From Klebsiella pneumoniae (GTDB taxonomy: Bacteria; Myxococcota_A; UBA796; SXON01): a DNA stretch of 63,510 nt. The position numbers and the translations under genes are program-made. The number at the start of each line of letters is the position of its first letter. The stretch's first letter is position 1. Below, piece by piece: positions 43,537 through 52,873 of the stretch. The notes beneath the pieces are model-generated. The model did not search any database, was not told the DNA's origin, and saw nothing but the letters and a program-made list of their open reading frames with translations. Location: positions 1 to 63,510 of the forward strand of contig CAMAWH010000028.1 of the NCBI GenBank assembly GCA_945861635.1, given 5' to 3'.

Positions 43537-44631
43537 TCAGGCCGGGTGCTCACGATGCCCGTGCAGGGTCCGGCCGAGTCGGGCGTAGACGCGCGCCTTC
43601 TGCCGGGTTTTGTACAATTCGTGCCGGTTCTCACCGGCTTCATTGAGCAGGTCCGTCTGCGCATCCACCACCTGAAATTCAGTAAGTACGTGGACCGCTT
43701 CCCCGAGCAGCGCTCGATTTTTTGGCAGGGGCAACCCCGGCAGATCGTACACACGCACGGGCAGATCGACGATGAAGTTCACCGCACGGTAGACGCCACC
43801 GGAATCCGGATTGGGGCTCGGCGCCTTTTCGTCTTCCGCCGCGATGACCGCCTCGATTTCCGCTGCGTCACGCGTGTGCGAGAGCACCTCACGCCGCGTG
43901 AGGAGGTTGTTGTGACTCTCCCCGGGGATGATCGCCGGAAACGGCACGAGGTGGCGGAAGATCCACGCAATCGCGGGGACGATGTCGTCCTTCGATTCGG
44001 TGACGATGCGGAAGCGCAGCTTGTCGAAAACCGTCGCGGCTGTCGCCTCCCGTTTGGCAAGCAGCTTGGTGATGACGCTCGGCCGCGTCTTGCGATTTCC
44101 GAAAAATGCGCGCAACGGAAAGCCCTCCGCCCGCATCTGCTGCGCCTTCGCGAGCACGACATTGTTCGCCAACTCAATCAGGTCAACCTCACGAATCGCA
44201 CACTGGTTCCGCAACTCCTGCATCTCCAGATGATTGATGACGTGCATCAGCTTGAGGATGGCGCAGTACTGGATCCGGTGCCGGCTGAACGAGTCCCGCA
44301 TGGACGCGCGTAAGAATGCATCCCGCACATCTCTCGGGCGGCGAACCTCGGGCTTGAACGTTAGGCCGACGTGCTCCTCCAGGTAGTTGACGGCTTGATT
44401 GTAGAGGTAGCGGAGCCTCTCCCGCGCCCACTCGTGCCGCGTGACATCACACAGCCACAACTGGAAGAAGCCGTTGACCTCGTCATTTGTGCGAAACGAT
44501 ATCCCGACCCAGTCCACCACCGAGCCGCCGCCGAGCGCAAGCCGAACGGCGTCCTCATCCAACGCCGTCAACGGCGCCGAAACGGCGTGCAGGGGCGTTG
44601 TTTCGTCCAACTCGAGGGTGTCAGGTCGCAT
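43537..44631 (-). CDS. TIGR04552-like protein with RelA/SpoT-type synthetase features
   Basis: This is a 364-residue protein, with the start set at ATG 44631 after comparing several in-frame starts. The central part NRKTRPSVITKL...FDKLRFRIVTESKDD parallels the (p)ppGpp synthetase pattern of a basic/Ser loop, Lys, then D-x-L-x-x-R-I. VYRAVNFIVDLPV and TEFQVVDAQTDLLNEAGENR with HELYK parallel its later YQSLH and EIQIRT segments. I infer a divergent nucleotidyltransferase of the RelA/SpoT fold. Whether it is active is unknown. It diverges from the membrane protein gene over 67 bp. Confidence 0.65.
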   Translation of the reverse strand: MRPDTLELDETTPLHAVSAPLTALDEDAVRLALGGGSVVDWVGISFRTNDEVNGFFQLWLCDVTRHEWARERLRYLYNQAVNYLEEHVGLTFKPEVRRPRDVRDAFLRASMRDSFSRHRIQYCAILKLMHVINHLEMQELRNQCAIREVDLIELANNVVLAKAQQMRAEGFPLRAFFGNRKTRPSVITKLLAKREATAATVFDKLRFRIVTESKDDIVPAIAWIFRHLVPFPAIIPGESHNNLLTRREVLSHTRDAAEIEAVIAAEDEKAPSPNPDSGGVYRAVNFIVDLPVRVYDLPGLPLPKNRALLGEAVHVLTEFQVVDAQTDLLNEAGENRHELYKTRQKARVYARLGRTLHGHREHPA

Positions 44632-44698
44632 CTCGGTCGCTGTATCGCGGTGCCTCGAGCAGAGGCGGGCGCGACTGGTTTCGGTTAGGCGCCCGACC

Positions 44699-45445
44699 AT
44701 GAATCGGCTTGGCATCGGCACCGTACTGAGGAACGCGTTCTCCGTGCTTTTCGAGAACTTCGGCATTGCGCTCCTGATCGCCGTCCTTTGCGGCGGGCTC
44801 GGGGCCGCGTTCATGACGAAGGGCGTTGAATGGGCGGTCTACCTGTCCGGCGTCCACGACAAGCAGGAATTGCTCTACGTCACGCAATTCGGACAGTTGA
44901 TCCTGCTCACGATCTGGGGCTGCATCGTCGGTGCGTGGGCCGCCCCTGCGGGCATCTATTTGTGGGTCCAGCGTGAAAAGGGGCAGGTCGCTACTGCATA
45001 CGACGCCGTCAACTTCGGACTCAACCGCTTTGGACGGGTGTTTTCTGCGCACGCCCGCGCGTTTCTCGTCATCCAGCTCGGCATGATCGTGATCGTTCCC
45101 GGCATCCTTTTTGGTTTGCAGTACGCATTCGTCGATGCCATCGCGACGCTGGACACCAAGGAGGCCCATCCCCTGGCCCGTTCTCGGCGGCTCACGGCGG
45201 GGCGGCGCGGCACCCTCTTTCGCACGCTGGCGGTTTTCATGGTGTGGTGGGTGCCCTACCAACTGATGGTGGTCTACATGATGCAAGGCGCGGGCGTGTG
45301 GGCTCAGGTGCTCGGCGGCACCGTCGACCATTTGGTGCTGCTCACCATCGAGCTGTGCATGGTTCAGTACTACCTTGATTTGTTCCGGAATCGTGCACCG
45401 GCGGCTGGCGCCGTTCCGGCAACCACCGCCGGCGCTCCGGCATAG
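44699..45445 (+). CDS. Integral membrane protein, unknown
   Basis: This is a 248-residue protein with about six hydrophobic helices (IALLIAVLCGGLGAAF, GQLILLTIWGCIVGAWAAPA, AFLVIQLGMIVIVPGILFGL, FMVWWVPYQLMVVYMMQGAG). A central part, AHPLARSRRLTAGRRGTLFR, resembles the 'xPLxRSxxLxxGxRW' turn of DUF975-type and glycerophosphodiesterase membrane domains. mfd starts 6 bp downstream and is probably co-transcribed. Confidence 0.75.
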   Translation: MNRLGIGTVLRNAFSVLFENFGIALLIAVLCGGLGAAFMTKGVEWAVYLSGVHDKQELLYVTQFGQLILLTIWGCIVGAWAAPAGIYLWVQREKGQVATAYDAVNFGLNRFGRVFSAHARAFLVIQLGMIVIVPGILFGLQYAFVDAIATLDTKEAHPLARSRRLTAGRRGTLFRTLAVFMVWWVPYQLMVVYMMQGAGVWAQVLGGTVDHLVLLTIELCMVQYYLDLFRNRAPAAGAVPATTAGAPA

Positions 45446-45451
45446 TTCAGC

Positions 45452-48400
45452 GTGGCAGCCTTGGCGTCGGCTGGCGCGGGGTTTCTGTCGGCGCTTCGCG
45501 GCGCGTCTGTCGGCGGGAACCGGCCCCCCCCCTCGATCGGCGGGTTGTCGGCGGGCGCCGGTCCGTATGCGCTTTCGTTACTGATCGCGTCGCAACCCGC
45601 GTGGGTGATCGTTCCCACCGGTGTCATCGCCGATCGATGGGTCCGTTCCCTTCGCTATCACCTGCCTTCGCGGCGGATTCTGCTCTACCCCGCGGACGAC
45701 GGTCGCCCGTGGGATGGCGCACCGCGGGATCCGGAATGCGCCCGGCAGCGCATCCTTGCGCGCGTCGCAACGGACGCCATCGTCATCGCCCCGGCGGCGG
45801 CCATGCTCCTGAAGGTTGCGACGATCGAGCAGCAGGCGCTACGGCGCGGCTTGGTACTCCCTCCGCAAACGCTTTTCCGCTGGCTCCTTGCGCATGGCTA
45901 CCTTGCGACCCAACGCGTGGATGCGCCGGGCACGGCCGCTCTCCGAGGCGGCGGCATGGAGGTCTGGGGCGTCGGGAGCGAAACGATCACGCGGATCGCC
46001 TGGTTTGACGACGAAATCGAGACGATACGCGGTCCACCGACGCTGCTCCCGGCGCGGGAGGCGCCGCTGAACGATGCCAGCGCCGAACGCGCTGTCGCGT
46101 CCATGCACGCGGTCGCAGCCGAGCGCGGCGTCGTCGGCACAGAGCGGCGTCGTGTGATGTCCGATCTGCGAGAGTGTGTCTGGTTTTCCGGGGCCGAAGA
46201 CTGGCTCTCAGCCATCGTGGATCTGGGGCCGCTGCGCGTCCACCACAACGGCAAGACCGACGGTTCGCCGGCAACCGGTGCTACCGTTTACGTCGTAGAG
46301 CCGGACCGAGTTCGTGAAGAAGCGGAACACGCCCTTCAGGACGTCACCCGGCGGTTCGACGCGCTGGACGCCGAGGATGCGCCATTGGTCCGCGTCCTGG
46401 ACCGGTGGGCAACGACGGAGGAAATCGACTGGAGCGGCGGCGTTCTCACGACGCTCGGCAACGACGTCGCGACGCGGGCGAACACGACGCTTCGGGTGGG
46501 CACAGGCGACCTCGCGCCCGTCGCAAGCCAGATCCGGGCGCTCGCCCGTGATCGGGTGGCGATTACCTTGGTTGCGGACGACGCAATGCGCGCCGAACGC
46601 ATCCGCGGCATCTTCGAACCCCACGGCATCACGTTCGGCGATGGCAAGGCGGTCCTGGCGGACGGTACCCCCGCATTCGGCGCGCTCCACCTGGACATCG
46701 GCGACCTGCCCGAAGGCTTCACCGCCGAGGACGTCGCGTTCGTCACCGCAGACGAGTTGTTCGGCGAACGGCTGTCCGAACGCCCGCGCACAAGCGGCAC
46801 ATCCTTCCGAAAGGCGGCGTCGCAGGGCCTTGCAGCGTTGCAGCGGGGCGATCTCGTCGTGCACGCGCGCCACGGCATCGGGCAGTTCCGTGGTCTCTCC
46901 CGGATGCCACTCGGCGAGGTCGAAGGCGACTTTGTCACCGTAGAATACCGGGACGGCGACAAACTCTACGTCCCCATCGCCCGCCTCGACCTGCTCGCAC
47001 CCTACACCGCCAACGGCGTCGGAGAAAAGCCGAAGCTCGACAAGCTCGGCGGCGCAACCTGGGAAGTTCGCAAGGCCAAAGTACGCGATGCGGTGCTCAA
47101 ACTCGCCGCTGAGATCCTGCGCATGCACGCGCGCCGGAAGGTGGAGACAGCGCGACGGTACGACGGGCGCGACGGCATGCTTGCGCAATTCGAGGAGACG
47201 TTCCCCCACGTCGAAACCCCCGATCAGCAAGCGGCCATCGAGGCGATCCTCGAAGACCTCGCATCGGGGGAGCCGATGGATCGCCTGGTGGTGGGTGACG
47301 TCGGCTTCGGCAAGACCGAAGTCGCAATGCGCGCCGCGTTTCGTGTCGCCGAAGAGGGCGATCAAGTATTGGTATTGACGCCGACGACCGTGCTCGCGTT
47401 CCAGCACCACGCCACGTTTCAGCGTAGATTCGCCGGGTTTCCCCTGCGCATCGAGCACCTCTCGCGTTTTCGGTCGCCGCAGGAAACGGCGGAGGTTTTG
47501 CGGGATGTAGAAGCCGGGAAAGTCGATATTCTCATCGGCACGACGAAAGTGCTCGGACGCGGCGTCAAGCTGCGGCGACTCGGCCTGGTCATCGTCGATG
47601 AGGAGCATCGTTTCGGCGCCAAGCAGAAGGAGGAGCTGAAACGCCTCACGACGGCAGTTCATTACCTGGCGCTTTCGGCCACGCCGATCCCCCGCTCCCT
47701 GCACATGGCCCTGGCCGGCATCCGTGCGATGAGTATTGTTGCTACACCGCCGGAAGGGAGGTTGCCGATTACCACCGAAGTGGTTCGTTTTAACGCAGAT
47801 CGGGTCCGCGAAGACATCCTGTCGGAGCTGCGTCGCGACGGGCAGGTCTTCTTCGTTCACAACCGCGTTGCCAGCATTGACGGCGTCGCGAACTGGGTTC
47901 GCAGACTGGTGCCGGAGGCCCGTATCGTCGTGGCCCACGGCCAGCAGAGTGACGATAAAATGGAAAAAGCACTCACGACGTTTGCCGGGCGTGAGGCGGA
48001 CGTATTGGTTTCCACAGCCATCATCGAAAGCGGCATCGACATGCCAACCGTCAACACGATGATCATCAATCGCGCCGAGCAATTCGGATTGGCGCAACTC
48101 TACCAACTGCGCGGGCGCATTGGCCGCGGCGACGTCCGGGGCCACTGCACGCTGCTCGTGAGCGCAACCGGCGTTGGCCGTGCGGAAGCGATGCACCGGC
48201 TACGGTCGCTGCAGGAGCACACCAAGCTCGGCAGCGGATTCGCGCTGGCGTCGGAAGACCTCGAACAGCGAGGCGGCGGCGATATCCTCGGCGAGAAACA
48301 GCACGGGCACATCGCCGCGATTGGCTTCGATGCGTACGTTGAACTGCTCGACGAGGCGTGCCACATTGCCCGCGGAGAGGCGGCGCGCAAGCAGATCGAG

Positions 48401-48832
48401 CCGGAGTTGGACGTGCCGGTCGCAGCGTTGATCCCCGAGGATTACCTTCCCGACGTGAGTGACCGACTCGACGTCTACTCACGCCTTGCCAACGCAGGCG
48501 ACGTCGAGAGCGTCCGGCGCATCACCGGCGATCTGGAGCGTCGAAACGGCGATCTGCCCGCGGAGGTGCACAATCTGCGGCAGCTCACCGAGCTGAAGCA
48601 CACGTGTCGCGCACTGGGGATCTCACGGGTGTCCGTCCTGAAGGTACGGGCGATCCTCGAATTGCACCCGCTCTCGAAGGTCCCGTTGACCGCGCTCGCC
48701 CGCCTCGCCGCCGACGCGCCCGGACGTTTCAAGCGCGCTGGGGAACGGACGTTGGAGGTACGGTTCACCGCGGACGAGGGGCAGTTTCCGTTCCGGGTGA
48801 TCGAGTGGGCGGTCGCGCGCCTGACAGGCTAG
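45452..48832 (+). CDS. mfd: Transcription-repair coupling factor Mfd
   Basis: This is a 1126-residue protein from GTG 45452. Order: UvrB-homology region, RNA polymerase-interacting CarD-like domain (LQRGDLVVHARHGIGQFRGL, VEYRDGDKLYVPIARLDLL), superfamily 2 helicase with Walker A GDVGFGKTE (about residue 618), DEEH box (VIVDEEHRFGAKQKEE), LSATPIPRSL, QLRGRIGRGDVRGHC, and the TRCF C-terminal domain. It removes stalled RNA polymerase and recruits UvrA. Length and motifs are normal. Confidence 0.97.
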   Translation: MAALASAGAGFLSALRGASVGGNRPPPSIGGLSAGAGPYALSLLIASQPAWVIVPTGVIADRWVRSLRYHLPSRRILLYPADDGRPWDGAPRDPECARQRILARVATDAIVIAPAAAMLLKVATIEQQALRRGLVLPPQTLFRWLLAHGYLATQRVDAPGTAALRGGGMEVWGVGSETITRIAWFDDEIETIRGPPTLLPAREAPLNDASAERAVASMHAVAAERGVVGTERRRVMSDLRECVWFSGAEDWLSAIVDLGPLRVHHNGKTDGSPATGATVYVVEPDRVREEAEHALQDVTRRFDALDAEDAPLVRVLDRWATTEEIDWSGGVLTTLGNDVATRANTTLRVGTGDLAPVASQIRALARDRVAITLVADDAMRAERIRGIFEPHGITFGDGKAVLADGTPAFGALHLDIGDLPEGFTAEDVAFVTADELFGERLSERPRTSGTSFRKAASQGLAALQRGDLVVHARHGIGQFRGLSRMPLGEVEGDFVTVEYRDGDKLYVPIARLDLLAPYTANGVGEKPKLDKLGGATWEVRKAKVRDAVLKLAAEILRMHARRKVETARRYDGRDGMLAQFEETFPHVETPDQQAAIEAILEDLASGEPMDRLVVGDVGFGKTEVAMRAAFRVAEEGDQVLVLTPTTVLAFQHHATFQRRFAGFPLRIEHLSRFRSPQETAEVLRDVEAGKVDILIGTTKVLGRGVKLRRLGLVIVDEEHRFGAKQKEELKRLTTAVHYLALSATPIPRSLHMALAGIRAMSIVATPPEGRLPITTEVVRFNADRVREDILSELRRDGQVFFVHNRVASIDGVANWVRRLVPEARIVVAHGQQSDDKMEKALTTFAGREADVLVSTAIIESGIDMPTVNTMIINRAEQFGLAQLYQLRGRIGRGDVRGHCTLLVSATGVGRAEAMHRLRSLQEHTKLGSGFALASEDLEQRGGGDILGEKQHGHIAAIGFDAYVELLDEACHIARGEAARKQIEPELDVPVAALIPEDYLPDVSDRLDVYSRLANAGDVESVRRITGDLERRNGDLPAEVHNLRQLTELKHTCRALGISRVSVLKVRAILELHPLSKVPLTALARLAADAPGRFKRAGERTLEVRFTADEGQFPFRVIEWAVARLTG

Positions 48833-48844
48833 AGGCCATCGGCC

Positions 48845-49414
48845 ATGGCCGCACTCGTCCTGCATACGCCCCGCCTCTCCCTTCGACCCGTAGAGATGGC
48901 GGATGCAGCGGCCATTCAGACGCACATCTCGCAGTGGGAAGTTGCCCGGTACCTGACGCGTCGCATTCCGTGGCCGTACCCTTCCGACGGTGCGCGGACC
49001 TTCTTGCGAGAGGTCGCGTTGCCAAAAATGGAGGCAGGCGTCCTGTTCACCTTCGCCATCCGGTTGCGGGACGACGAACAACTGATCGGCGTCATTTCCA
49101 TCACCACCGACGAGTCTTGTGAGGATCAACGAGGATTTTGGATTGCGCGCGAACACTGGGGACGGGGACTCACAACCGAGGCCGCCAATGCCGTCACCGA
49201 CTGGGCGTTCACATCGCTCCGGCTGCCGCGAATCGTGACCTCGAACGCGCTCGACAACGCAGCGTCCCACCAGATAAAGGCCCATGGACCCTGGGAACTT
49301 GTCCGCGTTTGGGAAGACGAGTACGTCAGCGGCACACATCCAACCGCAATCTGGAGCGTGACCCGTGGGGCGTGGCTTGCGTGGCGTGGAATCGCGGACC
49401 CGCCGGAACCGTAG
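48845..49414 (+). CDS. GNAT N-acetyltransferase, RimJ/RimL type
   Basis: This is a 189-residue protein. TPRLSLRPVEMADAAAIQTH is the usual start of the RimJ/RimL group and REHWGRGLTTEAANAVTDWA holds the acetyl-CoA loop (Q/RxxGxG/A type). It acetylates an amino group on a protein N-terminus or small molecule. It starts 12 bp after mfd. Confidence 0.88.
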   Translation: MAALVLHTPRLSLRPVEMADAAAIQTHISQWEVARYLTRRIPWPYPSDGARTFLREVALPKMEAGVLFTFAIRLRDDEQLIGVISITTDESCEDQRGFWIAREHWGRGLTTEAANAVTDWAFTSLRLPRIVTSNALDNAASHQIKAHGPWELVRVWEDEYVSGTHPTAIWSVTRGAWLAWRGIADPPEP

Positions 49415-49544
49415 CGCCCGGTCAGCGCCCCAATCCGCCGCCCCAGAATGGGACTCGGCTGCCTCGCCCCCTACGTACCAACGCCGTGTTTGGACCGAAG
49501 TCCGCCCTCGGCAGCGTGGCCCGCTTCTTGCTGCACCCTCCGAT

Positions 49545-50237
49545 ATGACGCGCATTTTCCCGGTGATCGCCCTCGTCGCGTGCACCGAGTACGAGTTTGC
49601 TACGGGTGCGGGCCTCGGCAAGCGCGGCGGAACCGAGGACACGTCCCGCGGCACCGACAGCGCAGATCCCGACTCCGGCCGCCCCTTTGACGGATTTTCC
49701 ACCGGCTGGTACATCGTGGACTCGGACGACCACTACGACACACAATCCGACAGCGCCCACGCCGTCACCGGCTATGGCGACCAGGACGGGTACTGGTACG
49801 AGCCCTCCGGAGCGCGCGGCATGATCGGCAGCGCGGACCCTGCATCGGACTTCGCGACGCTGCGCGCCTACGTCATGGTTCGAGCCGGCGCGCCCACTCC
49901 GGTGTCCGGCCCGCTGACGTTCGCGAGCACGAGTACGGTGCCGACGTTCACCTCGGCCAGCTTCAGCTACATCCTCTGCGACTTCTGGCTTGACGCGAGC
50001 GACGACCCCGCACGCTACGTCATCAACTCCGGCAGCGTTGACGATGGCATCGAGGTGATCGTGAACAGCGCCATCCTTGGGCAGATCTCGCTGGGCGAGA
50101 GTGGAAGTTGGCCGCTTACCAACGCTATTCCCGGGCAGGTCAATACCCTCGTCGTAATCCTGATGGACAACTCCGAGGTCGAAAAATACGTGAATGATCT
50201 TGCGTTTTATCGGGATGGGGTGATGGTCGAGGGCTGA
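49545..50237 (+). CDS. Small lipoprotein, unknown function
   Basis: This is a 230-residue protein. The signal MTRIFPVIALVAC starts at ATG 49545; the frame upstream is open but not protein-like. A Thr/Ser/Asp linker (RGGTEDTSRGTDSADPDSGR) leads into a domain rich in Tyr/Trp and Asp (GWYIVDSDDHYDTQSD, YGDQDGYWYEPSGARG). The C-terminal part reads like a jelly-roll (SVDDGIEVIVNSAILGQISL). It could be carbohydrate-binding, but this is not established. Confidence 0.7.
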   Translation: MTRIFPVIALVACTEYEFATGAGLGKRGGTEDTSRGTDSADPDSGRPFDGFSTGWYIVDSDDHYDTQSDSAHAVTGYGDQDGYWYEPSGARGMIGSADPASDFATLRAYVMVRAGAPTPVSGPLTFASTSTVPTFTSASFSYILCDFWLDASDDPARYVINSGSVDDGIEVIVNSAILGQISLGESGSWPLTNAIPGQVNTLVVILMDNSEVEKYVNDLAFYRDGVMVEG

Positions 50238-50352
50238 TCGCTCCCGGCGACGACGCCAACTCAGGCAACTCCTGGACCGGATTCGCTCGGAGGCGCCGTG
50301 CTGCTCCCTTCTGTAATGCGGCATACAGAAAAACCACGGCACTATCGGGAGC

Positions 50353-50760
50353 GTGCGGCAGGTGCGCGTGCCGACGATGCCGCCGCGTCCGGCTGCGGAT
50401 GTGCACCCGCTTCACCACATGGTATGGGATGCGGTGTTCAACGAGCGCGTACAGCCCGTCGTTGGGGTACCGAACCTCGGGGCGGCGGCGGTGAGGGCCG
50501 CGTGGAGGGCCGGCGGCGCCGCAGGTTTGACGGATGCGAGTGCGATATTCAATCCAGGACAATCTCGGGGCAGTGTCCCGCGGTCAACCCGCGCGTCGCA
50601 TCGGCGTACGGGTGCTGGGGAGCCAGCTCCACCGCCGAGCGCGCCGTCGCAAACGGTCGTATTTCATGAATGTGCGTGCGACGCGGCGGAGTGGCCGGCA
50701 AAAATTGGCGACGACTGCCCGTATGGAGGGGGGACGATTTCGGCGTTGTACGGACCCTAG
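50353..50760 (+). CDS. N-terminal part of an amber-interrupted Cys-rich protein
   Basis: This is a 135-codon frame from GTG 50353 (an ATG at 50377 is possible) ending at TAG 50758-50760. The same frame continues without any other stop to 51312. Readable parts are VPTMPPRPAADVHPLHHMVW, QPVVGVPNLGAAAVRAAWRA and, just before the stop, FHECACDAAEWPAKIGDDCP. The Cys pattern carries on after the TAG, so the two pieces were or are one protein. It may be a nonsense-mutated gene or an amber readthrough. No family was recognised. Confidence 0.5.
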   Translation: MRQVRVPTMPPRPAADVHPLHHMVWDAVFNERVQPVVGVPNLGAAAVRAAWRAGGAAGLTDASAIFNPGQSRGSVPRSTRASHRRTGAGEPAPPPSAPSQTVVFHECACDAAEWPAKIGDDCPYGGGTISALYGP

Positions 50761-50784
50761 TACGACGAATCGACGAAAAAGTGC

Positions 50785-51312
50785 GTGTATCACTACAAAT
50801 GCAAGACGAAGGATACGCGGTGCGAGTGCTACACAGCCATACCGGCAGGGGAAGATGGCTGGCGAAAGGCCTGTTATCGCGACCATGGGAGCGAGGGTAT
50901 CTTGGCGTGGGATGGTGCCCACCGGGTGAGCGTTCCCCTCGCGACCAAGGTACGAACATGCACCTACGAAGGCGGCGCCAACCCGTGTAAATGCAAGTAC
51001 ACCTGCGCCAACGGGGGCTCCGCCGATGACGACGACGGCCCATGGAACGTGTGCAATGCCGACCAGTGTGACGGGTTCAGCGACGATTGCGGCCATGACA
51101 GCACATCGGAGTGGCTTGCTTACTCAAAAGCCGCATGTCCGGAGCCTAAACTCGGTCCGGAGCCGGAGATCGAGCCCGAGCAGGAGGGTGACGACGGGGG
51201 CGACGACATTTTGGACGACCTTTTGTTGGGCGGACTCGTCGGCGGGGCCGGAGCGCTTGCCGATCCCATTCCAGGGGATGAAGCTGCGGGAGTCGGCTTG
51301 GGATCGGGGTGA
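50785..51312 (+). CDS. Cys-rich protein with acidic, Gly-rich tail (C-terminal part)
   Basis: This is a 175-residue frame from GTG 50785. The frame is open back to the TAG at 50760, and the intervening codons read YDESTKKC, continuing the Cys pattern. About a dozen cysteines occur in a dense array (YHYKCKTKDTRCECYT, CTYEGGANPCKCKYTCANGG, VCNADQCDGFSDDC). The tail is acidic (EPEIEPEQEGDDGGDD) and then hydrophobic (LLLGGLVGGAGALADPIPG). It looks like an exported disulfide-rich domain with a delivery or anchor tail. The stop overlaps the next start (GTGA). Confidence 0.6.
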   Translation: MYHYKCKTKDTRCECYTAIPAGEDGWRKACYRDHGSEGILAWDGAHRVSVPLATKVRTCTYEGGANPCKCKYTCANGGSADDDDGPWNVCNADQCDGFSDDCGHDSTSEWLAYSKAACPEPKLGPEPEIEPEQEGDDGGDDILDDLLLGGLVGGAGALADPIPGDEAAGVGLGSG

Positions 51313-51590
51313 CCGCAGTGATTCTCGCCATGACCCGTGCCCGGTCGCGGGAGCCGGATGTTCGAACGTACCCGCCGACGATCAGCGTGGGTTTGGACGA
51401 GAACGGGGAGTGTAAGCCCTGCCCCGCCGCACCACCGTCGTACGTGGCATACAGCGAGGGAGCAGGTCGCCATCATAGCGTCGGACTGCACTACCATCAG
51501 TACTCGTACAATCAGGCGCCGGACTGCACCTGCCGCCTTGGGAACAAACCATTGTGCTGCGGTCTGGGGGCCATCGGAGCGCCGTGCTGA
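51309..51590 (+). CDS. Small Cys/His-rich protein, unknown
   Basis: This is a 93-residue frame from GTG 51309, overlapping the preceding stop. The C-terminal half is Cys/His/Tyr-rich (CKPCPAAPPSYVAYSEGAG, HHSVGLHYHQYSYNQAPDC, CCGLGAIGAPC). The coupling and the similar composition suggest it is a companion or broken-off continuation of the Cys-rich protein. No family was recognised. Confidence 0.5.
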   Translation: MTAVILAMTRARSREPDVRTYPPTISVGLDENGECKPCPAAPPSYVAYSEGAGRHHSVGLHYHQYSYNQAPDCTCRLGNKPLCCGLGAIGAPC

Positions 51591-52246
51591 GTGCTGCGGA
51601 TGCCCCGGAGGTGGTATTTGGCTTCTCGGCCCGCGTTCGGCCAGAGTCGCCGGACCCGACATGGACAGTGGAAGCTCGGAATCGTTGGACCCTGCAGCCC
51701 GCGGTCCTTCGGCCCATTTCCGCAGCAATGCGGGTGTGGCCAGCGCCGCCTGTCCTCGGATACCCGCGCGGCTGGTGGAAGGGACGCAAAGTCGCGCCGT
51801 TCGACGGCAGGTGGGATCGATTGTCTGATCTGCGCGCGGACTGCGCGGAGGCGAGGCTCGGCGCCGCGGACGCGATGTTGATCGCATTGAGCGTGGTCTG
51901 GGATGACCCGACCGAGGCCGGCAGTCCCACTGGAAACGGATGGGCGTATGGTGTCGAACCCCCGGCCCCGCAACCGCAGTGGGCCGCCATCGGATGGGAT
52001 GTCTGCAACTATGGCGCTTGTGTCTCACTCATCCACAGTTGGCACCCGTACGAGCGGGGAAAAGCGTTCGATGCCCGACGGCTGCGCAAACGTTTCGCGC
52101 CTTTCATAAACAAATATGGCTTGTTCGACGATATCGAGGCGGCGTCCCGCTTCCGAGATCTCGGCCACCCCTGGGACGTCTACATCGGCCACAGCTGGAT
52201 CGACCCGCGCTGGTACGTAATTCGGATTTACCAGATTCCGTGGTAG
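51584..52246 (+). CDS. Immunity-like protein downstream of the Cys-rich cassette
   Basis: This is a 220-residue protein from GTG 51584, overlapping the previous frame by 7 bp. The C-terminal half (IGWDVCNYGACVSLIHSW, FAPFINKYGLFDDIEAASRF) resembles a pattern I recall from small myxobacterial proteins: G-W/Y-D-V-A-D-x-x-x-L-S, then W-A-P-x-L-N-x-x-x-L-F. Those proteins sit beside variable secreted genes. No signal peptide, and Trp-rich. I infer a cytoplasmic partner or immunity protein for the preceding genes; this is untested. Confidence 0.5.
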   Translation: MLSAADAPEVVFGFSARVRPESPDPTWTVEARNRWTLQPAVLRPISAAMRVWPAPPVLGYPRGWWKGRKVAPFDGRWDRLSDLRADCAEARLGAADAMLIALSVVWDDPTEAGSPTGNGWAYGVEPPAPQPQWAAIGWDVCNYGACVSLIHSWHPYERGKAFDARRLRKRFAPFINKYGLFDDIEAASRFRDLGHPWDVYIGHSWIDPRWYVIRIYQIPW

Positions 52247-52873
52247 TGGAATCGGCACGGCATCTGATCTGGACACGGCTTGCCGGGCCGGAAAGGCGGG
52301 CGCGGGCGCGTCTACAACCGTCGGTTGTTACTCGCGCCGCTGCCAGTGTGCATGCGTGAACGGACGCCAGACCGGCGCTACATCACTCAAATCCCCGCGA
52401 ACACCCTTGGGTTCGACGTTGCCGTTGGCGACGGTGGCAGTCCCACAGTTCGACGCTATCTGATCTCGTCGGTGGTGGTCGGCGAACGACACCACCATGA
52501 AACAGGCGTTTTGACTCGTGAACGCTCGTTGATGGCTGGCCTTCCGCGTGTGCGGACGGGTTTCGGCGGTCGCATCGCCTCGAACCGGTGTAGAAGCCGC
52601 CGGCCATCGGCAGGCACCGCGAGCAGGCCGCGGACGATGGCGTGGCCCCAGAACTGACCATTCGAATGGGGTTTTCGGAGTCGCTGCCCTCGTATTTCCA
52701 GTGATTCCAGCACGGGCAAACCGGCGGCAGACCGGCGACACCCGAGGCCCAGCACCGGCCGCGCAGAATCCAGCATCCCCAAATCCAGAAACCAGCCCCC
52801 ACTGCCCCCAGCGTCCCGGACCCATCCGATCACAACGAACCGCGACAAACCTACCAATCCGGCCGAGAATGGG
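52247..52873. other. 627 bp without a recognisable gene
   Basis: Open frames exist on both strands, but none has protein-like composition, a signal peptide, a ribosome site or a recognisable motif. No tRNA fold or terminator-like hairpin was spotted. It may be decayed DNA following the accessory cassette. Confidence 0.5.

Noticed and set aside
46208..48196. 662-codon open frame on the minus strand
   Set aside because: Antisense to mfd, whose helicase motifs are intact; the composition is non-protein-like.
52280..52825. Overlapping frames on both strands (52280-52657 plus, 52328-52825 minus)
   Set aside because: Neither has motifs, ribosome sites or protein-like composition.
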